Below, one piece after another: positions 1-11,056 of a stretch of 64,000 nucleotides of DNA. The stretch comes from Agelas oroides. Taxonomy: Eukaryota > Porifera > Demospongiae > Agelasida > Agelasidae. The notes below the pieces were generated by a model. The model was not told where the DNA came from, did no database searches, and was given only the letters and a program-made list of their open reading frames with translations. The stretch is from the NCBI GenBank assembly GCA_949130485.1, contig OX422191.1:8247754-8311753 (forward strand). The letters run 5' to 3'. The position numbers and the translations under genes were made by a program. Each line of letters starts with the position of its first letter. The first letter of the stretch is position 1.

Positions 1-2799
1 TTAAATGTTGCCTATCCACTAACCTATAGGTACTTAGGGGTCATCAAAGCATCAAGTTATGGTCACCTTTGCCACCATTGCCAGAAATTTGAATAGCGCG
101 GCGGTCACGGCGTTATTTCCGTAGCGTACGGAGTAATAATTAAAACGCGGAAGTTTACGTTGTACCGTATTTGCAATTATCCGTAATTGTATATGCTAGC
201 GTACATTTTGTACCTATTTTGTACCGATTTGGCAAATTCTGTGAACAAAATCTGCAAAAACTTTACGGCCAGTCGGGTAGAGAACATCAAAAATAAGTGA
301 ATTTTATATCGTTAACCAATCAAAAATGAACTGCAACAGTGTATATTTTTATTTCAGAAAATTTGAAATGCCTATTTTTTCACACTTCAATGTGTGAAAA
401 TACGGTAGAAATACTATCACGAATGGCAAATTCTGTGACCTTCAGGAGCCAGCACTGTAGATATCTGTGGCTAGTAGAGAGAAAGCAGAAGGTGAATATA
501 TCGTTAACAACACATTTACGGACAAGGTAAGCTCGTTACTAAAGTTAGAGTTTGAACCGCCATAGGCTCCCGTAGTAAAACATGAAGTACGTGTAACGGA
601 AATGTAACGGACGTTTCCAAAGAGAGCGAAGTCCGTGTCGTTGCATTTCTGGCAATGCTCTATACACAGCAAAATTCTCACTGACCCTCACGGTAGCTAG
701 ACCAAGTTTAGAGAAATCAGTCTAGTTGATAGATTGACATTTTGCTTCAGGCACTCAGGTGAATTAAGGACTGGGACCAGAGTTAGCAGAGCTAAATTTT
801 GTGCAATATTTGGAGTGATATTTATCACTGTCAAAACTGCTGCAAGAGTGGAAACTGTTTTGGTATATCATCACACCTCTTCTCTATTATGTGGTGAAAT
901 TGTGACCACGCCCACCTCCTTATTGCTGGAATATGGCTTCCTCACCGATCCACGTCTGGACTGAGTAAACAACGCAAAAGGCGGTGATTTAAACCGCAAT
1001 TGTTTTTAACTATACCACGTTTTTCCAAAACTAGGTAAGCCTAGGTAACATGTCATAGTTTTGGAAGTCATTTTGTACCACTGCTTCTGAGCTATGAGCA
1101 AAATGCTGTTCATCATGGTGTGCATTAATTAGAATTACGCGTTTTTCTCCGAGGCGGTAGCATCAAATCACTTCCAAAACTATGACAGATTAGGTCACCA
1201 TGAGGTGTTTTCTGCGTGCAAGTACGAAAGGCATCGCTCGTCTGTACATTCACCGCCTTTTGTCTAGCGACCCAATTCCGAAGACAATAGATCACGTTAT
1301 CCCAAAAGTGGGCGGGGCCATATAAATAACCCATCTGGGGCATTGAAGTGGAGTTATTCTTAAAACTCCATCTTCGCATACCTTAATAAGGGACCAAATC
1401 CTGACCCAGTCCTTAACACACCTGAGCAGCTCTATGCTCACTCTGACCAACAATTCTCCGTACAGTAGTGAAAGAACTGTATGGGAAATATTTGCCACTC
1501 AGGTCATTTTGGAGACCTGTCATTAGGTAGGATGCTATGGGCAACAAATTTATAGGGTACAGTCACCAGTCATGATCATCTTTTACAGTATAAACAACTG
1601 AAGTAGAGAAGTAGCATGGTGTGCTTTGTATCCTGTGGCTCTGGTTCAAGTTCTTCCACTGCATGAATGAAGCCCAGGCTTATACTCCTGTCTCACCTGG
1701 GCCAATTGTGTCCGTCTTTGTTCCATCGATGCGTCGTAGTCACTAACCGTGCCTCCCTTGTGGTTTCGGCAGTGCAATGGGCCTCTATTGCGGTATAAGT
1801 ATATATTCTCCACTTCACCCTTGTTTCTGTGGTAACAGGTGGGTATTTTCCATATATTGACCAGAAGTTGTAGATTCTGTTCCATACACCACAAGAAGTT
1901 GTAAAATGATGTTACTTTGTATGTTTTCTTATAACATACCTGGTTTAAGCTTATAGTGAAAACTATATGTGTGTTTACTAATAGCAAGAAGCAGAGTGTG
2001 CATCAGGCTGAGCCCTTGGGCTTGGGTCGTTTATGGACTATAAATCCCTGTCTACTGTGGTTTATCTATAAGAAAAATCCGCAATTCGATGGGGCTCGCT
2101 CATGCTTGCCCTAATAAGGTGACGTAACCGTTTCAAACGCCTTGTCCCCAGGCCCCTGCTGCTGACCAGAGGAGGTCCGACACAGTCACGTGCGCTATGC
2201 ATTAGCTAATGAACACTCCAAGGACTAAAAACCATCAATACAATAATTGGAAACGGTGTCCGGCAAAGATGTTTAGGGGGGTTTTTGGGATGCTGAAGTG
2301 TCTCGCCAGTCAGAAATAACATTGCATGCCTTTGTGATGTCCAAACGGCATTTATGTGGCTGTTGAGAGCTAGATGAACGGCAGTGATCGTTCTCGACCT
2401 AATAGACAGCTTCAGTATGGTTGAAAATACCCGAGTGAACCCAGCACGCTAGAAGCTTCTGATGCCCAGAAATCGTTCTTGAAGCAATGGATTGCAGGAG
2501 GTTAGCATGTAACTCGACAATCAGGATCACATGTTGATGTATATCAATCAATCAATCTTATTATTTAAGTGACGCCATGTTTTATGACTTATGAGTCACA
2601 GTGATTGTGAATGTGTAAGTGAATGGTGTAAAAATGACAAAAGGTTAAGTGTGATATAAAAAACTACAACGTAATTTATACATTTCATAAATAAACTTAG
2701 CAATTGTACAAGTATTAATTTCAGAACTAAGAATATTAAATAAACTTTTCAATTATATTGAGGTGCATAAAAGTATGGTCTCTTTCGGTTATAATAAAG
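1..2799. other. Intergenic stretch, no supported gene
   Basis: I see no convincing coding exon here. Open frames are short, overlap on both strands and match no family I recognise. One inverted repeat is visible: 21-bp arms at 1,051-1,071 and 1,167-1,187 with one mismatch (core tcatagttttggaag), perhaps a remnant of a TIR element. A fragment near 2,090 (ggggctcgctcatgcttgcc) resembles the end of the GGGGCGAGCC element described at 29.2 kb. Confidence 0.5.
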
Positions 2800-3552
2800 G
2801 GCTGTCTATAATCACTGGACTGGACTGCTGGAATGGACTACTGGAATGGACTACTGGACTGACCTTTTTTGCACTAAAAATCATTTTTATGCCCTCTAAA
2901 TGAGATTCATTTACCTACATCCTGTTTTAGTTCTACTGGGTGCACTGTCTCATTTATTAGAATGAGCATAGTAAAAAGGTGATGTAAATACTGCTATAGG
3001 TTATCTCCACTGAAATGTTAAGAGGAGGCAACCTGTGCCCAACTTGCATGAAGGTTGTAACATATAATAGGACACAGTTCAGCTCTGGTTCTAGATTGCA
3101 CTTGCAGTGATACAGTGTGTCCAATAGCTGCTTACATATTCATCACTCATTAATGTACAGTGAAGTAGACTTGACTACAGTACCTATAAACAGTGTGGAT
3201 GATCAATCTTCTCAAACAGGAGCTGACCTGCATTTATCAACCCAGTGAAGCTACTGTCTCAAGTGACCAAGTAAAGATTCTAATGTCTACATTATGAATG
3301 CTGGACTCACTTTCAGTCTGCATTACAGTTACAGCATGAAGAAATTGATTGTCACATATCTACATACGGTCGAAAAACAGAAGACAGCAAGAGCCGGAGG
3401 CAAGGCTGGCAAGCGGCCATGTTGGAAAGCTTACATAATGTAGGATGCAATTCTACAGGCAGACAGATCGATTTTTAGTGCAAAAAAGGTCAGTCCAGTA
3501 GTCCATTCCAGTAGTCCATTCCAGTAGTCCAGTCCAGTGATTATAGACAGCC
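2800..3552. mobile_element. TIR element with iterated terminal repeats (about 750 bp)
   Basis: Both ends carry arms of about 90 bp that are near-exact reverse complements. They start GGCTGTCTATAATCACTGG and run through repeated ACTGGAATGGACT units to a GCACTAAAAATC inner end. The interior has no open frame long enough for a transposase, so the element looks non-autonomous. TTATAA occurs just outside both ends (2,790-2,795 and 3,554-3,559), but at unequal distances, so a target duplication is only suggested. The superfamily is not assigned. Confidence 0.8.
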
Positions 3553-3783
3553 ATTATAAAAATTAAAAAAAACAGCTCATTTCGCAAGTTTTGTAGTTTA
3601 CTACATTCCATCACAAAATGAAATTCAGTCTCAACTTCATCATTTAATATTACATAGCCTTTCCCCTAGTGGCACCTTAGGAGTCCGATATCTACCAGTC
3701 TCCACTGCCAGCGGAAGGCACCCAGCACGCAGCGAAGCCACCGCCCATCTCTGGCCAGGGCCGAGTGGGGCCAACACAATACT

Positions 3784-4069
3784 TAGTCTCGCGTAGCCAG
3801 ACTCTCACACGAAAAACGGGAGAGAGTCTGGTGACTCTCGCATATTGAGTTGGTGCTAATAAATTTCTGGGGGCGATAATTGCCATAAGTAGGTTACCGT
3901 TTGAGAGTCTGGCTTCAATGTCACTTCCATGACTTCCTTGTCAAACACACACTTGTTCGCACCTACTTAATTACCTACTGACTTGCTGACATCGCAACAC
4001 CAACTCAATATGCGAGAGTCACCAGACTCTCTCCCGTTTTTCGTGTGAGAGTCTGGCTACGCGAGACTA
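3784..4069. mobile_element. MITE with identical 72-bp TIRs and 9-bp target duplication
   Basis: The arms 3,784-3,855 and 3,998-4,069 are exact reverse complements over 72 bases (outer end TAGTCTCGCGTAGCCAGAC). CACAATACT flanks both sides (3,775-3,783 and 4,070-4,078). The 142-bp centre has no coding potential. Perfect arms and perfect duplication indicate a recent insertion. A 9-bp duplication would suit Mutator-like or Merlin-type transposases, but the family is inferred from duplication length only. Confidence 0.88.
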
Positions 4070-4076
4070 CACAATA

Positions 4077-4528
4077 CTAGGGATACACATTGTGCAACCT
4101 CGCTTCGCGAACGTCCGCGTTTGCCTTCGTATATTTCCCAAAGGGTACGTTCCCAATCCATGTATCCTGGGAACCAGACCATTCTTACCATGTAAAAATG
4201 GCTACTGTTGTAAGCTTGAGTTGGTAGGGACAAAGAGCGTGTTGGTCTTACGGTACAGTTGCTATTTGTCTGCCGTTGGTTGCTCACAGGTGGAACTGTC
4301 ATACCAGTAAGTCTGATAGCTGTTGTGCTTACCGTTCTGGAGAAATCCGTGTTTTACGGATGTCTCACTGCTGCATCTGTTTCCCTTGGGCTACCGACAC
4401 AGTTTGCTCACTGTTGTTTAGTAACAGCTAGAGCTTTCATGCCTGCCAGTCTGATAGTGATCCCGTACACCATTCTTGAGATATCGAAGTTTTTAGGCCA
4501 ACTTCCGGTTGACGACGACGACGACGAT
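4077..4528 (+). repeat. Dispersed repeat P, copy 1
   Basis: This stretch of about 450 bp, starting ctagggatacacattgtg and ending in a (GAC)n tail, recurs in the same orientation at 7,127-7,589 with scattered substitutions. Short frames are kept in both copies on both strands, but none resembles a known protein. The GAC-triplet tail suggests a retroposed or otherwise mobile unit. The class is unknown. Confidence 0.75.
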
Positions 4529-4554
4529 ATGCATAATTCACTACGGGATCGTAC

Positions 4555-7020
4555 GGATCGTCTAAGTTCAAATAGCTCCATGAGGTTACGTCATAAAACA
4601 TCACATGGGAGTTCCCCGTGGCCGTGCCCACCGAATAATCGCGATAACCCTCTTTCTACGTAATTTAACATTGTTCTGAACTAGCATGCATTCAGAGAGT
4701 ATGCAGCACATCAAGGTAAAAGAGACCAAGTATGCATAATACCAGTAAGGTGAAGTAGTCAGGATGAAGGGATATTCGTGGCAGTTGTTGAGGGGGGAAA
4801 ATCGACTGTACAGGACAGAGCTAGCCTCAAATATAAGGCTGAGTACAGCATACTTGGTAAAGATGATCATATGAGAGTACAATCAGTCCATGAGGCCTAA
4901 ATTTGGGCAGTGAAAGCATGTACATGATAACTTCTTGTCACACACAAGTTGATCAAGATTTCAAGTGTCTGTGTGCATAATTTGTTAGTACCATGGCAAA
5001 CCTACTGTGTACACTTAGCTGTATGCATTGTGAGCTTGCACTCAAACTATCCATGAAATTTCTACCTTCTCCACTGACTACTTATGTTGCTTACTTGATT
5101 CTATTACACTTGACATGCCAAATTCTCACTCAATGATACTGTCTGTGTCACTGCATACACAGCCAGTCAGGCCTAGCCTCATACTACAAGCCCAAGACCG
5201 TGTCACACAAGTATACCAATCATTACTTTATCACACTTGTATGTTTGAAATCACCCTTGTTGCCAAGTTCCTGCCCAGCTTTCTGTCAGCACTGCAAGTG
5301 ATGGAAAGCTAAGTAAGGAAGGCCTGGAAATGAGGTTATGCTCAACTTGTGTATGCACTCCCCTCTCTTCACCAACAAAGCGACTACACAAATGCACACA
5401 AGTTCTAATACCACTATCAGATCACCAAGAAATAGACTAGGGGAAGCTTCTCCCCCACCTCTGAGCCCTGGAGGAGTACTAGGAAATGGCTTTTGTTAAA
5501 GACCACCTAAAAAATTAAAAATACAGTTATAGGTTTTACCTCTCAGATTGCATCGCAAACAATCTCAGAGCACCTAAAATCCAAATTTTGGTTGAGGAGC
5601 ATGCCCCCAGAGCCCCTAGACAATGCTTCAAACAGCTTCCCCCCAAAACTCAAAAGAACCCTCTCCTCTCGAAACATGAGGGGACAGACTGCACACAACA
5701 GATCTTCCTCTAGCAACCCTCTTGGAGAAAAAGGAGACATCCTATATTTGATGACAAGCATCCTGGGTGTATGTTCCAACTCTCACTTCAAGTGTCAGGC
5801 ATCCCATGACCCATTTGCTGCCCCGTGATCTCTATCTGTGCTGTTCTGGATGGGGCTTAACAGATACTCCATCACTTATTCACTTGATGAAATTGTCTGG
5901 GTCTGTATTTATGAACTCTGTCTGCTGAGAAAAGTTGTGGTAGTGATTGCATGATTAGAAATCAGAAGTCTGGCTGAACTCTTCATTGAATCTTGCATCC
6001 TCGTGCAAATTTATTCAGTGATCAGTCCTTTACGGTGCATAGATCGTATATTTATATTCCTTAGCCTTGTACCCAGGCTCTCTCAACACAAGGCTATGTT
6101 CACCTATTTGAAACAGTCTCAGACTTCACCATGCCAAACCATCCCCTATACCATTTCTCTCAGAACATCAACCCTCCTTCTCCTAATTTACATTTTAGTT
6201 GATGTAATTTGTGAATCAAGACTTGTGTATGCTACACTGATATAATGGTCGTCATGGGACCAGCATTTATTTTTTATTTGCTGTTTCAGGCAGGTGGTTG
6301 CTTTATACTGGTCATTTTGCACAATTAGTACAACTGGGACCAGGAGTAGCTACTGTAACAAACAAGAGCTGGCTGTCTTTAACATGCAGCGACCACTATA
6401 GACAGGTTTCACTCTAGTGACAATACATTGAGTGAGAATGCAGCATATCAACTAGTAAGCGGTAGAATATGTCAAAGGAGAAGGTACACATTCTACAAAG
6501 AGTTTGAGTGCAGCAGAGTTAGTTAGCTTGCAGTACATGCCGATATTAAATGCACACTGTCACTGCTCACTTTGGCCTGGGCTTGCTACGGAACGATGCA
6601 CACAAATGATCAAAAAGTAATTCGTGTGGAATAGTAAACCTTTTACAAGCCTTTGCTGCCCAATAGAGCACAAATTTAGGGCTCAAAAACAGACTGTATC
6701 TTCAAACAGTCATCTCAGTTGATCCAACATGCCTCTTATGGAGGCCGCTAGCTCTGAGCTGTACAATCCATTTCTCCCTCCCAGCTGCCACGAATATACA
6801 CCTTCATCCTGACTACTTTATCTTACTGATATTTTCCTTACTTGTTCTCTTTTTCCTTGATATGCTGCATACTCTCTGAATGCATGCTAGTTCAGAACGG
6901 TTTTTGGTTAAGTTAAATTACGTAGAAAGAGGGTTATCGCGATTATTCGGTGGGCACGGGGAACTCCCATGTGATGTTTTATGACGTAACCTCATGGAGC
7001 TATGTGAACTTAGACGATCC
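4555..7020. mobile_element. Foldback-like element, about 240-bp inverted arms (2.5 kb)
   Basis: The left arm (4,555 to about 4,790) and right arm (about 6,784-7,020) are diverged reverse complements. Shared blocks include ggatcgtctaagttc, the stretch around cctcatggagct, and gtcaggatgaagg. The arms enclose 2 kb with no credible coding sequence, so this looks like a non-autonomous long-TIR or foldback element. It lies between the two direct copies of repeat P, giving the order P-Q-core-Q'-P. The interior is otherwise featureless to me. Confidence 0.55.
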
Positions 7021-7035
7021 CAATTCACTACTGAC

Positions 7036-7117
7036 ACTAGTAGTAGTGTCTCCTCTGGGTGGGGTCTGTGTACGAGACCAGGCCTTTTCCAGGCGGGGCC
7101 TGGGACGAGGCTATTTG
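7036..7117. mobile_element. Fragment of the CCTCGTTCCCAGGC-type TIR family
   Basis: The right part (ggcggggcctgggacgaggc) matches the inner-to-outer end of the TIR family defined at 9,978-11,049, and an inverted partner sequence (gaccaggcc) lies just upstream. There is no clear target duplication. It is probably a degraded copy inserted between the foldback arm and repeat P. Confidence 0.45.
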
Positions 7118-7126
7118 GCTGATTTA

Positions 7127-7589
7127 CTAGGGATACACATTGTGCAAAAGACCTCGCTCCGCGGACGTCCGCATTTGCCCTCATATTCCCCAACTTACGT
7201 TTTCTACGTTCCCAATCCACGTAGCCTGGGAACCAGACCAGTCTTACCATGTAAAAATGGTTGCTGTTGTAAGCTTGAGTTAGAAGGGACGAAGAGCGTG
7301 TTTGTCTTATGCTACAGTCGCTATTTGTCTGCCGTTGGTTGCTCACAGGTGGAACTGTCATACCAGTAAGTCTGATAGCTGTTGTGCCTACCGTTCTGGA
7401 GAAATCCGTGTTTTACGGATATCTCGCTCCTGCATCTGTCTCCCTTGGGCTACCGACACAATTTGTGCACTGTTGTTTAGTAACAGCTAGACCTTTTATG
7501 CCTGCCAGTCTGATAGTGATACCGTAGACCATTCTTGAGATATCGAAGTTTTTAGGCCAACTTCCGGTTTACCATTGACGACGACGACG
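7127..7589 (+). repeat. Dispersed repeat P, copy 2
   Basis: Same orientation as copy 1 at 4,077-4,528. It shares the start ctagggatacacattgtg, the block gtctgatagctgttgtg and the 3' (GAC)n tail, with small indels such as an extra aagac near 7,150. It lies about 240 bp upstream of the galactosyltransferase start and could overlap that gene's promoter. Confidence 0.75.
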
Positions 7590-7828
7590 AAAAATCTCAA
7601 TTGAACCCGGGTATAGCCTCGCTTCGCTCGGAATGAGTTTACGGATAGTATACGGACGTAAACAGCGTTCAATAATCTGGATCTGGTACAGAGTTAAGTG
7701 ACCTGCTTGTGAACAGACGTAGCATTTCTGGCTTGATTTCTGATTTCTACATTCTACTTTGATTTTAGCATACCGTGAACGACATTTCAACCGTGTCGGA
7801 CCCCTTGAATAAACGGCAAAGTTGCAGC

Positions 7829-8905
7829 ATGCGGAATGCGTACTTGGTGCTACTTTCAGCCGTCGCTGTCTTTCTATGCATGTGGATGTTGTTTCATAGA
7901 GGACCTCAAAGCGACCTTTACAAAATAAAGCGACCTATACTCAACCCCCAGGATCACATGGTATTTCCCACTGACTTAATAGCTTCATCAACGACTCACT
8001 CAACGGAAGGGAACTTTTTGCTAACCTCTCCAAGTAAAGGAAACATATTGCCACCTTCCTCAAGCAGCTTGCTGTCAACTCCCCCCAGTGTAATGCCACC
8101 TTCCTCAAGCAGCTTGCTGTCAACTTCTCCCAGTGACATTTCATCACTTCCCTACTACCTCATTGTCATTGTAGTTCTGTCAACTAGCACCGAAAAAGGA
8201 AGAGATGCCAGAGATATCATCAGGAAAACCTGGGCTCAGGATTGTCACAATAGAGAACCACCAATACTTGTGAAATTTTCTATAGGGACTTTTGAATTAT
8301 CGTTCTCAGTGATGAATGATTTAGCAGCGGAGGATAAACTCCATGGTGATTTACTTCTCCTAAAAAGTCTTTATGATACATATAATAACCTCACCAGAAA
8401 GGTACTGTACAGCTTTGTATGGGCTGATCGAAATATTAACTTCTCATACCTGATGAAAACAGATGATGATACCTACATTTTTGTGGATGAACTCCACAAG
8501 GAGGTGTGCCGTTACCGTCAAGATGGAGTCAATAAGCTTTATTGGGGACATTTCAACTGGAAATCAAGACCAATAACCAATAAGAATGACAAGTGGGCTG
8601 AGTCAAAGTGGTTTCTGGCTGATACCTATCTTCCCTATGCATTTGGTGGTGGATATGTGATTTCAGCTGATTTGATTCACAACATCGCTACTACAGCTGA
8701 TTATTTACAGCTCTATCACAATGAGGATATAACAGTAGGCCTGTGGCTGGGGCCATTCAAGATTCAAAGGAAAGATGACAAACGCATTATTACTGGTTCG
8801 AATGGTTCAAACAGTGGGGTAAAGTGTGTCCCCCATGCATGCATTCTCGTATCGGGTTTAAGACTTACTGACATGACTAGATTTCATTCACAACTACATG
8901 GATAA
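7829..8905 (+). CDS. B3GALT6: Beta-1,3-galactosyltransferase, B3GALT6-like (GT31)
   Basis: Predicted type II Golgi membrane enzyme that adds galactose in beta-1,3 linkage. By family resemblance this would be galactosyltransferase II of the glycosaminoglycan linker tetrasaccharide. I chose the ATG at 7,829: the open frame extends 5', but only with a GTG, and this ATG places a hydrophobic signal anchor at residues 4-22. A polypyrimidine-AG at 7,767-7,768 suggests a 5' UTR intron ends just upstream. The protein has 358 residues: a Ser/Thr/Pro stem with a repeated PPSSSSLLST block (about 75-102), the GT31 motif RDIIRKTWA (about 128-136), the metal-binding DDD at 212-214 within KTDDDTYIFVD, YLPYAFGGGYVISADL (267-282), and the NEDITVG acidic motif (about 298-304). 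These last blocks match B3GALT6 better than other GT31 members. The C-terminal 30 residues diverge from the usual ending. The ORF is intact, and it is intronless within the coding part. Confidence 0.85.
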   Translation: MRNAYLVLLSAVAVFLCMWMLFHRGPQSDLYKIKRPILNPQDHMVFPTDLIASSTTHSTEGNFLLTSPSKGNILPPSSSSLLSTPPSVMPPSSSSLLSTSPSDISSLPYYLIVIVVLSTSTEKGRDARDIIRKTWAQDCHNREPPILVKFSIGTFELSFSVMNDLAAEDKLHGDLLLLKSLYDTYNNLTRKVLYSFVWADRNINFSYLMKTDDDTYIFVDELHKEVCRYRQDGVNKLYWGHFNWKSRPITNKNDKWAESKWFLADTYLPYAFGGGYVISADLIHNIATTADYLQLYHNEDITVGLWLGPFKIQRKDDKRIITGSNGSNSGVKCVPHACILVSGLRLTDMTRFHSQLHG

Positions 8906-9977
8906 GGGTTCACACAGAAGGGCATATACATGTAGCCTGGTCAATGGCCTATATATATCGATCCCACATTGTCATCTAGTGGGCTTTCCAGTGAGACATT
9001 AAGTGGCTAATACAGTCGTTCCGCCAGTGACAAGTATACTGAAAAGAAACAGGAAGTTAAAACGCAGGCGCATTCCAGCGTTTAATTAACGGCACCTTGT
9101 CTTCCGGTGAGTTTTCAAAGTCTCTTGCCAACAAACAAGAAGCTGTAGACGCCTATTTTGCCAGCGGTTTTATAGACCAATGAGTCTACTATCGAGATCC
9201 AACGTTTCAAGTTGCAGCTTCTTACCGCTTCATGTAGGGAAGCCGTTGTTTAGGGATGGTTCAATCGTACCTCGTGCGACAGGGGATTCACTTTGTTCAC
9301 CGATCTGAGGTCAGGCACGTGCGCTGTGATTGGGTAATGGCTAATGCATTACTCGAGTGTATGTAAGAGGGAGAGTTGGCGTGTCCGCAACACAGAAAGC
9401 AAGGTGAGGGCGAAATTTATGTAAAGCTAGTCTAAAATGCTCCTGCAAAGTGATAGTCTGATAGTTGAGGTAGAAATATGGGATCTGTGCCTGCCAGTGG
9501 CACACATGTATGTACAATGATTTATATAAGTTACATGTGTGCCACTGACAGGCTACATACTCTTGATGACACCCCAGCTTGAAGTTCAAAGCTTCGATGA
9601 CAACAGATCAGCAGAATTGAAGCGATTTTACCATTTATTGCTGTTTGGGATGATGTTCAAATGAAGTATGGCCTTAGTTTAGATCAGAAGAAGGTACATG
9701 GAAGCTACCAAATTGTTTATCAACAGAAAATGACAATCCCAACAAACTCTGCATTATGCAGAGTTTGTTGGGATTGTCATTTTCTCCCCAAGGAGCTGGA
9801 ATAACTCCATGGTGGGTGTCATTAAGGGAATTCTACATGACTAGTTGCTAGTTGGCATCAGGATAACTCCATCAGCAGGTCTAGTTGCAAACTTCAATGC
9901 TGATCCAACTAAGACATAATTTATGCCTCAGTCCTCCAGCACATAGATAAAGTCACCATCTTGTAGGTTGTCCTCGA
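8906..9977. other. Intergenic, with two hairpins
   Basis: No gene is seen. An imperfect inverted repeat spans 9,487-9,553 (arms around cagtggcacacatgta), and a perfect 61-bp palindrome lies at 9,725-9,785 (separate entry). The B3GALT6-like 3' UTR probably ends in the first few hundred bases, but I see no clear polyadenylation signal. Confidence 0.5.
9725..9785. repeat. Perfect 61-bp palindrome
   Basis: Two 30-base arms (outer end AGAAAATGACAATCCC, inner end CTCTGCAT) flank a single central T with no mismatch. It could form a long cruciform or an RNA hairpin. No obvious target duplication flanks it, so it is not assigned to a transposon. Confidence 0.9.
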
Positions 9978-11049
9978 CTAGCCTCGTTCCCAGGCCCTAG
10001 CCCAGCTTCCCGTCGCTTGCAGTACGGTTAAGCGGGAGAGGGCCTGGTACATTTTCTCACGTGAGTGACGTCACGGACAGGGCAAATTATACGAACGTGG
10101 GCGTCTTGTAAACCACAAACAACTACGCCCACAGCACGCACTGGAGCACTATTTCGAGTCGAACGATGGCAGCGCACGAAGGCGGGATTTTTTTGTCGCT
10201 CTTCACGAGACAGTCGGGAGGACAGAGAGTTTTACCAAGCCAAGACATATTCGCTTTGGATTGAACGAAAACCGAAAAGCAAGAAAACAGGGAAGGGAGG
10301 CCTGGGAACGAGGCTACTTGAACGTGATTTCCCTGACCGCCTATTAGCTGTGTCAGTCACTTGGAAACGCTGCGCAGTAGTCTGGTCCTTTTGTGTACTG
10401 GTTGGACATTGTGCAGTATGTACTCTAGGCGCTGAGCTGAACATCGCGTGGCTAGCACTCGCTCGCTGCTGTCATGCCAAACCTATCCATGGTGCTTGCA
10501 AAAGGCACACAGTACAGGTAAGTCTCCACTGCCTTTTTAGTTAAAAGTACTACCATAGTCCTACATAACCGTACTCTTGTGTGGCGAGAACTTTCACTAT
10601 TCTGGCGGTGAAAAGTGCGTGGGCGTGTTACATACCTAACAACATTCTAGTCCTGCTCGCCCACGTTCTAGTCCTGCTCACCCAAAATGCTATCCTTTTT
10701 TCCAGCAAGCTGTTTAGTACAGCCGCCGTACCTAGTAAAATTCACTTCGCATAATCTTAAAGTACCGGTACCGGTTCTTTAAGCGTTTGTATTTGTATTT
10801 ACGACAATATAAGGCACAGCCTAACGAAAAGGGTATCATTTTGTAGCTCTTTTAAAGCTCTATCTACTGATACTAGTTTTATTAAAATTGGAGTTTGCTA
10901 TCAGAAGTTATCGACCCTAGAATTTAATTTCCGCTACCGGCTCTCTAGCCACTTCGTAAAGTCTTTCTACCGTCTTTCTACCCGTGACGTCACTCACGTG
11001 AGAAAATGTACCGACGGGAAGCTGGGCTAGGGCCTGGGAACGAGGCTAG
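9978..11049. mobile_element. TIR transposon copy, 7-bp target duplication (1.07 kb)
   Basis: It starts CTAGCCTCGTTCCCAGGC and ends with the exact reverse complement. The flanking direct repeat TCCTCGA occurs at 9,971-9,977 and 11,050-11,056. The left arm carries about 30 extra bases compared with the right arm, and both continue into a shared acattttctcacgtgagtga block. A second end-like sequence (ggcctgggaacgaggcta, 10,298-10,315) inside suggests nested insertion. The interior has a GC-rich, promoter-like part ending in an ATG and a GT donor near 10,515 (cacagtacaggtaagtc), but no transposase. It is non-autonomous. Confidence 0.85.
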
Positions 11050-11056
11050 TCCTCGA

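Noticed and set aside
4259..4663. 134-codon frame partly conserved with 7,309-7,527
   Set aside because: Conservation is at DNA level across a dispersed repeat and extends equally to other frames; it ends in a GAC-triplet run.
10065..10544. 159-codon plus-strand frame in the 1.07-kb element
   Set aside because: It runs across the TIR inner arm and an internal end sequence, with no resemblance to a transposase or other protein.
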